From the NCBI GenBank assembly GCA_002482435.1, contig DLFZ01000224.1, forward strand, positions 6,182 to 13,731: a DNA stretch of 7,550 nt. Direction: 5' to 3'. The stretch is from Christensenella sp. UBA7707. GTDB taxonomy: Bacteria > Bacillota > Clostridia > Christensenellales > CAG-138. Positions 1-5,842 of the stretch are shown here, one piece after another. The number at the start of each line of letters is the position of its first letter. The stretch's first letter is position 1. The position numbers and the translations under genes were made by a program. Under the pieces are notes generated by a model that did no database searches, was not told the DNA's origin, and worked only from the letters and a program-made list of their open reading frames with translations.

Positions 1-1
1 C

Positions 2-391
2 TATAAGCGCGGCGTTCCTTTTGAAGCGGATTTTGTGTTTGATATGCGCTTTTCGCCAAACCCTTTTTATGAGCCGGAGTTAAGGCCGCTTTCCGGCAAG
101 GACGCGCCCGTGTGTGATTTTGTGATGGGCGACCCCGATTTTATGTTTACGATCAACGCTGTGGAGGAGATGCTTAACCGGCTCATTCCGCGCTTTGTGG
201 AGCAGGGGAAGCGCCGCTTGATGGTAGCCTTTGGCTGCACCGGCGGTCGTCACCGTTCCGTGTGCGCCGCGGAACAGCTCTATAAGCGCTTTTGCGGAAG
301 GTACAGCACGAAGCTCATTCACCGCGATACGGGCACCGAGGCAGCGGATATCAAAGAACGCCTCGGTCAGCCGGAGGAAAGGAGCAAGTAA
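2..391 (+). CDS. rapZ: RapZ family RNase adaptor / nucleotide-binding protein, C-terminal part (5' truncated)
   Basis: Only the last 129 codons are present; the reading frame is open to the left edge, so the P-loop NTPase half of the protein lies outside the window. The visible part is the RapZ C-terminal domain. It opens with the FDMRFSPNPFYEPELRPLSG stretch and contains the signature GCTGGRHRSV (about nt 233-262). In E. coli this domain binds glucosamine-6-phosphate and the GlmZ/GlmY small RNAs and directs RNase E. Bacillota lack that sRNA system, so the role here is less certain; a function in cell-envelope precursor control or nucleotide-second-messenger sensing is only inferred. The TAA stop (389-391) directly abuts the whiA start, so the two are probably co-translated. 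The GTG at 35 is an internal valine codon, not a start. Family assignment is firm. Confidence 0.93.
   Translation, partial: YKRGVPFEADFVFDMRFSPNPFYEPELRPLSGKDAPVCDFVMGDPDFMFTINAVEEMLNRLIPRFVEQGKRRLMVAFGCTGGRHRSVCAAEQLYKRFCGRYSTKLIHRDTGTEAADIKERLGQPEERSK
375..384 (+). promoter_or_regulatory. Ribosome-binding site deciding the TTG start of whiA
   Basis: AGGAAAGGAG inside the end of rapZ places AAAGGAG (378-384) seven bases before the TTG at 392. No ATG or GTG with comparable spacing exists in this frame, and the protein starting at the TTG has the expected WhiA N-terminus. Translation is probably coupled to termination of rapZ. Confidence 0.75.
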
Positions 392-1339
392 TTGTCGTTT
401 TCTTCTTCAGTTAAGGAGGAAATTGCAAAGCAGCGCGTAAAAGGAAAGAGCAGCCAGCTTTCCATGCTTTGCGCGCTTACGCATGCGGCGGGCTCGCTTA
501 CCCTTGGGCGCGGCGGCATCGGCGTGCAGTACGTCACCGAAAGCTATGCCGTAGGAAGGCTGATCGCCCAGCTTGCCGCTACGCTTTACGGCGTGGAAGC
601 TTCGCTTTCCGTAACCGAGCGCAAACGCCTCAATGCGCGCAACACCGTAACGCGCTTAAACGGCGAAAATTGCCGTACGATGCTTCAGGAGTTCGGCTTT
701 TTACCAAAAAGTGAGGAAGCACCGTTTGCGATGGGGCATATTCCCGAGCAGCTTATTGCGCGCGAGGAGCCCATTCGCGCATTTATCCGCGGTGCGTTTT
801 TAGGAGCAGGGTCGGTGGTGGACCCCGTGAAAGGTTACCACCTCGAAATCGTATGCCGTCACGAGCTTTTTGCGCAGGAATTGTGTGCGCTTATCAACGC
901 ATTTGAATTCAACGCGCGCCTTACGGCGCGCAAGTCGAGCTTTGTCGTCTATTTGAAAGAAGGGGAGAAGGTATCTGACTTTCTTGCGTTTTTAAGCGCC
1001 AGCAACGCCACGATGGCGTTTGAAAACGAGCGCGTGGTGCGAAGCGTGAAAAACGATTTGAACCGGCAAACCAACTTTGAGCAGTCGAACATGCAAAAAG
1101 CGGCGCTTGCCGCGGCGCAGCAGGCGATCGACATCGAGCTGATCCGCTGCGAGCTTGGGCTTGAAAAGCTGCCGCCAAGGCTTCGCGAGGCGGCCGAGGC
1201 GCGCTTAAACTATCCGGAAGCCACGCTCAACGAGCTTTCTGAAATTTTGGGGCTTGGCAAATCCGGCGTCAACCACAGGCTTCAAAAACTGATGGAGCTT
1301 GCACTAACCATACGCCTGGAAAAGGGCGATACCTTTTAA
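392..1339 (+). CDS. whiA: WhiA, DNA-binding cell division / sporulation regulator
   Basis: 315 residues, the normal WhiA length. WhiA is a nucleoid-associated regulator of Gram-positive bacteria: in Streptomyces it acts with WhiB to switch on sporulation septation, and in Bacillus subtilis it influences cell division and chromosome segregation. The order is an N-terminal WhiA domain (about 1-85), a degenerate LAGLIDADG homing-endonuclease-like domain with RGAFLGAGS at residues 133-141, and a C-terminal helix-turn-helix (about 273-305) containing the typical GKSGVNHRLQKL. The LAGLIDADG motif lacks the acidic catalytic residue, as is usual in WhiA, so it should be a binding fold rather than a nuclease. 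The start is a TTG immediately after the rapZ TAA. The usual rapZ-yvcK-whiA order is not seen here, since nothing lies between rapZ and whiA. dnaE follows after 42 bases. Confidence 0.95.
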   Translation: MSFSSSVKEEIAKQRVKGKSSQLSMLCALTHAAGSLTLGRGGIGVQYVTESYAVGRLIAQLAATLYGVEASLSVTERKRLNARNTVTRLNGENCRTMLQEFGFLPKSEEAPFAMGHIPEQLIAREEPIRAFIRGAFLGAGSVVDPVKGYHLEIVCRHELFAQELCALINAFEFNARLTARKSSFVVYLKEGEKVSDFLAFLSASNATMAFENERVVRSVKNDLNRQTNFEQSNMQKAALAAAQQAIDIELIRCELGLEKLPPRLREAAEARLNYPEATLNELSEILGLGKSGVNHRLQKLMELALTIRLEKGDTF

Positions 1340-1381
1340 CGCGGTTTCACAGCGGTTTTTACAAAAGAAAGGCAAATCCAA

Positions 1382-4300
1382 ATGGCATTTACACATCTTC
1401 ATGTACATACGCAATTCAGCCTGCTCGACGGTGCGGCGCGCATCTGTGACCTTGTTGCACGCGCGAAGGAGCTGAACATGGAAGCGCTTGCCGTTACCGA
1501 CCACGGTGCGATGTACGGCGTGATCGACTTTTACAAAGAATGCAAAAAGCAAGGAATCAAGCCCATCTTAGGGCTCGAAACTTATGTTGCGCCGCGTTCT
1601 TTAAGCGATCGCGAGGGAATGCGCGAATATGCGCACTTGATTTTGCTCGCAAAAAACAAAACCGGTTATCAAAACCTAATGAAGCTTTCCTCGGAAGCGT
1701 TTTTGAAGGGTTTTTATTATAGGCCGCGCATCGATTACGAGCTTTTGAGCAAGCACTGCGAAGGGCTCGTTTGCCTTTCCGCGTGTATTGCGGGCGATAT
1801 TCCTCAGCTTTTGCTGCAGGGGAAATACGACGAAGCGCGCGCGCTTGCCTTGCGCTTAAAAGGCATGTTCGGCGAGGATTTTTACATTGAGCTTCAAAAC
1901 CACGGCATTCCCGAGCAGCTTGAGGTACTACCCAAACTTGATGCGCTCGCCAAGGAGCTTTCCATCAAAACAGTCGCCACAAACGACCTTCACTACGTCA
2001 ACAAAGATGACGCGGAAGCGCAGGATGTGCTTTTGTGCATCCAAACCGCGCGGTACGTGGATGAAGAAAACCGCATGAAAATGACTGCCGACGAGTTTTA
2101 TCTCAAGAGCGAGCAGGAAATGCGTGCGGTATTGCGCGACTATCAAGATTCCATCGACAATACCGCCGAGGTTGCCGCGAAGTGTAACGTTGACCTTTCC
2201 TTCGGTGAGCGGCATCTGCCCGAATATGTTACGCCGGATGGTTCCGACAAATTCGAGTTTTTAAAACGCCAATGCGAAGAAGGCCTTCGCCGCAAAATGC
2301 CAAACGCAGGAGATGCGGAGCGCGAAAGGCTTTTTTACGAGCTTTCTGTTATCCGAGACATGGGCTTCATCGATTACTTTCTTATTGTGTGGGATTTTGT
2401 GTATTTTGCACACAAAAACGGCATTGCTGTTGGGCCGGGCCGCGGCAGCGGTGCGGGCAGCCTTGTTGCGTACGCGCTCGATATTACGGATGTGGACCCC
2501 ATAAAGTATGACCTTATTTTTGAGCGCTTTTTAAACCCAGAGCGCATCTCTATGCCGGATTTCGATATTGACTTCTGCATCGAACGCAGGCAAGAGGTAA
2601 TCGACTATGTTACGCAAAAATATGGGGCGGATCATGTGTCGCAGATCATTACCTTCGGCTCCATGGCCGCAAAGGCCGTTGTGCGCGACGTGGGGCGCGC
2701 GCTTCGCATCCCTTATGGCGACGTAGATAAGATCGCCAAGCTCATTCCTTATACGCTTGGTATCACCCTCAAACGTGCGCTTGAGGCTTCGCCGGAGCTC
2801 AAGGAGCTTTACGATTCCGACCCGCAGGTAAAAAAACTCATCGACCTTTCCATGAAGCTTGAGGGTTTGCCGCGCCACGCGTCCACCCATGCCGCAGGCG
2901 TTGTAATCAGCAAAGATGCGCTCAACGAATATGTGCCGCTTCAAAAAAACGAGGAGGCCGTTACCACGCAGTTCCCCAAGGATACCATCGAGGAGCTTGG
3001 CCTTTTGAAGATGGACTTTTTGGGACTACGCACGCTCACCGTAATCCGAGACGCGCTTATCTATATCAGAGAGGGCGGCAGGGAAGTGCCTGATCTTGAA
3101 AAGCTGGAGTTCAACGACCCGAAAATTTTCGATATGATCTCCCGTGCGGATACCGATGGGGTGTTCCAGCTTGAATCCTCCGGCATGCGCCAGTTTATGA
3201 TGCAATTAAAGCCCGATTCTATCGAGGATATCATCGCGGGCATTTCGCTGTTTCGCCCCGGCCCCATGGATCAGATTCCGCGTTATGTGGCTGGAAAGAA
3301 CAACAAAAACAACGTGAGGTACCTGCACGAAAAGCTCAGGCCGATTTTGCAGAACACCTACGGCTGTATGGTGTACCAAGAGCAGGTTATGCAGATCGTG
3401 CGAGATCTCGCGGGCTATTCCTGGGGCCGAAGCGACCTTGTGCGCCGCGCCATGTCCAAGAAAAAGCACGAAGTCATGGCAAAAGAGCGCGAGTATTTCG
3501 TAAACGGCATTGTAGAAAACGGCGTTGTTAAGGTGCCCGGTGCCGTGCGAAACGGCGTGGATGCAAAAACTGCCAACATCATTTTTGACGAAATGATGGA
3601 TTTTGCATCTTACGCATTCAATAAGTCGCACGCGGCGGCGTATGCCATTGTCGCCTACCGCACGGCATATTTGAAGCTTTATTATCCGGTCGAATTCATG
3701 ACCGCGATGATCAACAGCTTTTTAGGTAACGCCGAAAAAACTGCCGAATACATCTATTACTGCAAAATACACAACATAAAGGTGCTTCCGCCGGACATCA
3801 ACAAAAGCCGTCCGCGCTTCAGCGTGGAAAACGGCGCGATCCGCTTCGGGCTGGCCGCCGTGCGAAACGTAGGCGAGGGCGTAATGGAGGATATTCAGCG
3901 CGAACGAAAGGAAAACGGCCCGTTCCGAGACTTTTTTGACTTTCTTTCCCGAAGCGACGGCCTCAACAAACGCCTTGTGGAAGGGCTCATTAAGGCGGGG
4001 TGCTTCGATAGTATGAATGTGAAGCGCTCGCAGTTGATGGCGGTTTACGAGCGTGCGCTCGACTCCGCTGTGAATGACAAAAAAAAGCGTGCGGATGGCC
4101 AGGTTTCCCTGTTCGACATCCCCGGCGTACAAGCTTCGTCTGCCGTGGCCATTCCGCTGCCGCAAATACCCGAATATGCGCAAAACGCGCTGCTTTCCAT
4201 GGAGCGCGAGGCGATCGGCATCTACATAAGCGGCCACCCGCTGCTTGCGTATGTGAAAGAGCTTGAGGCCATCGGCACCACCGTTTCCATGCTTACCGAT

Positions 4301-4822
4301 ACCGAGGGGAACGGCGCGTACGGCGACGGCGACCGCATAAGGGTTGCTGGCATCATCACCGCGGCGCGCACAAAGGCTACCAAATCCGGTAGCGGCATTA
4401 TGGGCTACGCGACGCTTGAAGACCTTACGGGAGCCATCGAACTCATCGCGTTTCCTTCTACCTACCAGCGGTTGTCAAGCGCCATGCGCCCCGATAGCGT
4501 TGTTGCGATAAGCGGCAGGCTCAGCATGCGCGAGGATCAGCCAAACTCAATCCATGTCGATGAGGTCGCCCCGCTTAGAAGAATCGGCGCAAACCAAAAG
4601 CTTTATCTTAAACTTGACATGGCCGATAAGGAAGTTACAGGCAGGCTGTGGGTGCTGATTCAGCAATTTCCAGGCAATGTGCCGGTGGTGCTGTACGACT
4701 ACAAAACCAACCAGCAAAAACTTGTGCCGAAAAGCCTTTTTGTAAACCTTTCAAGCGGTTTTCTCAATGGCTGCTCCGACCTTTTGGGTACGGAAAACAT
4801 AAAAATCAAAACGGAGGAATGA
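1382..4822 (+). CDS. dnaE: DNA polymerase III alpha subunit DnaE with intact PHP domain
   Basis: 1146 residues, full length for a DnaE replicative polymerase. Order: PHP domain (about 4-205), palm/thumb with GPGRGSGAGS at 351-360, the PDFDID acidic motif (D393, D395, D397) and the third catalytic aspartate D545 in LKMDFLG, fingers to about 835, helix-hairpin-helix (about 850-885), a clamp-binding motif QVSLFD at 907-912, an OB fold (about 984-1062) and a C-terminal domain. The PHP metal ligands known from proofreading DnaE1 proteins all appear present: H7, H9, D16, H41, E66, H85, C135, D202 and H204. A 3'-5' exonuclease activity is therefore plausible, unlike Bacillus DnaE where several are lost. 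In Bacillota with PolC, DnaE usually extends primers; PolC is not in this window. The ATG follows a modest site, AGAAAGG (1366-1372). No intein or frameshift is seen. Confidence 0.97.
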   Translation: MAFTHLHVHTQFSLLDGAARICDLVARAKELNMEALAVTDHGAMYGVIDFYKECKKQGIKPILGLETYVAPRSLSDREGMREYAHLILLAKNKTGYQNLMKLSSEAFLKGFYYRPRIDYELLSKHCEGLVCLSACIAGDIPQLLLQGKYDEARALALRLKGMFGEDFYIELQNHGIPEQLEVLPKLDALAKELSIKTVATNDLHYVNKDDAEAQDVLLCIQTARYVDEENRMKMTADEFYLKSEQEMRAVLRDYQDSIDNTAEVAAKCNVDLSFGERHLPEYVTPDGSDKFEFLKRQCEEGLRRKMPNAGDAERERLFYELSVIRDMGFIDYFLIVWDFVYFAHKNGIAVGPGRGSGAGSLVAYALDITDVDPIKYDLIFERFLNPERISMPDFDIDFCIERRQEVIDYVTQKYGADHVSQIITFGSMAAKAVVRDVGRALRIPYGDVDKIAKLIPYTLGITLKRALEASPELKELYDSDPQVKKLIDLSMKLEGLPRHASTHAAGVVISKDALNEYVPLQKNEEAVTTQFPKDTIEELGLLKMDFLGLRTLTVIRDALIYIREGGREVPDLEKLEFNDPKIFDMISRADTDGVFQLESSGMRQFMMQLKPDSIEDIIAGISLFRPGPMDQIPRYVAGKNNKNNVRYLHEKLRPILQNTYGCMVYQEQVMQIVRDLAGYSWGRSDLVRRAMSKKKHEVMAKEREYFVNGIVENGVVKVPGAVRNGVDAKTANIIFDEMMDFASYAFNKSHAAAYAIVAYRTAYLKLYYPVEFMTAMINSFLGNAEKTAEYIYYCKIHNIKVLPPDINKSRPRFSVENGAIRFGLAAVRNVGEGVMEDIQRERKENGPFRDFFDFLSRSDGLNKRLVEGLIKAGCFDSMNVKRSQLMAVYERALDSAVNDKKKRADGQVSLFDIPGVQASSAVAIPLPQIPEYAQNALLSMEREAIGIYISGHPLLAYVKELEAIGTTVSMLTDTEGNGAYGDGDRIRVAGIITAARTKATKSGSGIMGYATLEDLTGAIELIAFPSTYQRLSSAMRPDSVVAISGRLSMREDQPNSIHVDEVAPLRRIGANQKLYLKLDMADKEVTGRLWVLIQQFPGNVPVVLYDYKTNQQKLVPKSLFVNLSSGFLNGCSDLLGTENIKIKTEE
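4813..4817 (+). promoter_or_regulatory. Ribosome-binding site for the GTG-started TIM-barrel gene
   Basis: GGAGG lies in the last codons of dnaE, eight bases before the GTG at 4826. The alternative in-frame ATG at 4838 would be 20 bases away, so the GTG is preferred. The gene starts three bases after the dnaE TGA, which points to translational coupling. Confidence 0.75.
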
Positions 4823-4825
4823 TCC

Positions 4826-5605
4826 GTGGATTTTGGAATGCCCACACTTTTGGAATTGCCTTCCTTACGAGAGAACGCGGCATTATGTGCGCAGCTTGGG
4901 CTTCGCTTCGTGGAAATCAACATGAATTTTCCCCAGTATCAGCCCGATGTTTTGGATATTAACGAGATTTTGTCTTTGCGCGAAGCGTTTCAAATCTATT
5001 TTACCATCCACATGGAGGAGGCATTTAGCCCCTGCGACTTTAACGCCGCGGTTCGTGAAGCCTACCTTGATACTGCCTTAAAGGTAGCAAAGCTCGCAAA
5101 AACAATTGAAGCGCCCGTGGTTACGCTGCACCTCAACAAGGGTATTTTTATAAAGCTGCCTACCGAAAAGGTTTTTTTGTACGAGCGGCATGAAGACCAC
5201 TATAAGGCATGCATGGAGGCGTTCGCGAAACTTTGCGAAAGAGAGGCGGCGTGTTCAATCTTCTGCGTAGAAAATACGGGTGGCTTTGCGCCGTTTGAAA
5301 CGCGGGCAGTCGAGCGGCTTTTGGAGCATAAGTATTTTGGACTAACGTTTGACGTTGGGCACAGTCATGCGGCAAGCGGCGTTGACGAGGCGTTTTACGA
5401 GCACCATCGCGACCGCCTTACGCATATGCATTTGCACGACGCCAGAGGAACGAGCAACCACCTTGCCTTGGGGGATGGGGAAATTGACCTTAACGGAAGG
5501 CTTGCGCTTGCAAAGGAACGCGGCTGCCGTGTAGTACTGGAAACGAAAACCGTAGAGGCGCTTTCACACTCGGTCGAATACCTCAAAAAAAGAGGAGCAA
5601 TGTGA
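4826..5605 (+). CDS. TIM-barrel protein of the endonuclease IV / sugar-phosphate isomerase superfamily
   Basis: 259 residues, one (beta/alpha)8 barrel of the AP_endonuc_2 (xylose isomerase-like) type. Candidate metal ligands occur in the order expected of this fold: H62, H102, E149 (in VENTGG), D176 and H179 (in FDVGH), H202 (in HLHD), H212 (in HLALGDG) and E239 (in VLETK). Compared from memory with E. coli endonuclease IV, eight of its nine zinc ligands have counterparts; the aspartate equivalent to D229 is serine (S210), and the Tyr-Leu DNA-probing loop after the first histidine is not recognisable. It could be an AP-endonuclease relative or a sugar-phosphate isomerase/epimerase; the substrate cannot be read from sequence. 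It is probably co-transcribed with dnaE, and is separated from pfkA by a hairpin and a new promoter. No signal peptide or membrane segment is seen. Family firm, function open. Confidence 0.85.
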   Translation: MDFGMPTLLELPSLRENAALCAQLGLRFVEINMNFPQYQPDVLDINEILSLREAFQIYFTIHMEEAFSPCDFNAAVREAYLDTALKVAKLAKTIEAPVVTLHLNKGIFIKLPTEKVFLYERHEDHYKACMEAFAKLCEREAACSIFCVENTGGFAPFETRAVERLLEHKYFGLTFDVGHSHAASGVDEAFYEHHRDRLTHMHLHDARGTSNHLALGDGEIDLNGRLALAKERGCRVVLETKTVEALSHSVEYLKKRGAM

Positions 5606-5622
5606 CCGCGAAAATGCCCGGC

Positions 5623-5654
5623 TTGCGAAGGGAAAGCAGCTTTTCCCTTCGTAA
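5623..5654 (+). terminator. Strong hairpin after the rapZ-whiA-dnaE-TIM unit, possible terminator
   Basis: Arms CGAAGGGAAA (5626-5635) and TTTCCCTTCG (5642-5651) are perfectly complementary around a six-base loop. The stem extends by one G-U and two U-A pairs to 13 pairs (5623-5654). It starts 18 bases after the stop codon of the upstream gene, where a terminator is expected. The bases after it (TAAATAGCC) are not a T-run, so it is not a textbook intrinsic terminator. It could instead protect the 3' end of the mRNA. Confidence 0.5.
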
Positions 5655-5704
5655 ATAGCCACATAGACGTAGCAAATCAGCCTCCTACAAAATCCGCGAA
5701 CTGT

Positions 5705-5733
5705 TTGCAAGGAATAAATATATTCGGTATAAT
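5705..5733 (+). promoter_or_regulatory. Predicted sigma-A-type promoter of pfkA
   Basis: A -35 box TTGCAA (5705-5710, four of six consensus bases) and a perfect -10 box TATAAT (5728-5733) are separated by the optimal 17 bases. The predicted start site is near 5740, giving a leader of about 100 bases before the pfkA ATG. The only gene downstream on this strand is pfkA, followed by the rRNA methyltransferase gene. This is prediction from consensus only. Confidence 0.7.
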
Positions 5734-5754
5734 AACCGCAGGCGGTTGTTATAC
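5727..5754. promoter_or_regulatory. Inverted repeat overlapping the -10 box and start site of pfkA, operator-like or terminator-like
   Basis: Arms GTATAATAACCGC (5727-5739) and GCGGTTGTTATAC (5742-5754) pair at all 13 positions, 12 by Watson-Crick and one by T-G, with two bases between them. The left arm contains the whole TATAAT, and the centre falls at the predicted start site. This is the position of a classic repressor operator. Read as RNA in transcripts arriving from upstream, it also forms a long hairpin followed by CTTTCTTT (5757-5764), so it could help terminate the upstream unit. I do not recognise the site as a known regulator's consensus. Confidence 0.55.
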
Positions 5755-5772
5755 TGCTTTCTTTATGCCGAC

Positions 5773-5792
5773 ACAACAGTTCTTACTGTTGT
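5773..5792 (+). repeat. Perfect inverted repeat in the pfkA leader
   Basis: ACAACAGT (5773-5780) and ACTGTTGT (5785-5792) flank a four-base TCTT loop, giving an eight-pair hairpin about 33 bases into the predicted leader. No T-run follows, so it is unlikely to be a terminator alone. It may be a leader hairpin or a second protein-binding site. Weaker pairing is possible just downstream, TTGGC (5794-5798) with GCCAA (5813-5817). I do not recognise a known riboswitch class here. Confidence 0.45.
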
Positions 5793-5827
5793 ATTGGCTG
5801 ATAGCGTACAACGCCAAAGGCTGCCAT

Positions 5828-5834
5828 AAGGAGG
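5828..5834 (+). promoter_or_regulatory. Consensus ribosome-binding site of pfkA
   Basis: AAGGAGG lies eight bases before the ATG at 5843 and fixes that ATG as the start. The frame is open further upstream, to a TTG at 5705 and an ATG at 5765, but neither has a Shine-Dalgarno site and both would add residues that PfkA proteins do not have. Confidence 0.85.
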
Positions 5835-5842
5835 TGGGTTTG

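Noticed and set aside
770..820. LAGLIDADG-like motif in WhiA as an active homing endonuclease
   Set aside because: The motif lacks the acidic catalytic residue and is the normal degenerate form in WhiA proteins.
1340..1381. Possible promoter or terminator between whiA and dnaE
   Set aside because: The 42-base gap has no -10/-35 pair or stable hairpin that I can see, only a modest ribosome-binding site; it reads as an internal operon gap.
3722..4237. Minus-strand open frame (171 codons) inside dnaE
   Set aside because: Antisense to conserved DnaE sequence, no recognisable domain and no supporting start signals looked convincing.
5681..5686. CCTCCT complementary to AGGAGG of the pfkA ribosome-binding site
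   Set aside because: It lies upstream of the predicted start site, so it is absent from pfkA's own transcript. It could matter only in read-through RNA, and six bases of complementarity to a Shine-Dalgarno site is weak evidence.
5705..5842. In-frame N-terminal extension of pfkA from TTG 5705 or ATG 5765, including a hydrophobic stretch (FLLLYWLIAY)
   Set aside because: No Shine-Dalgarno site precedes either start, the TTG is part of the -35 box, PfkA proteins begin at MKRIG, and AAGGAGG is perfectly placed for ATG 5843. The open frame is probably chance.
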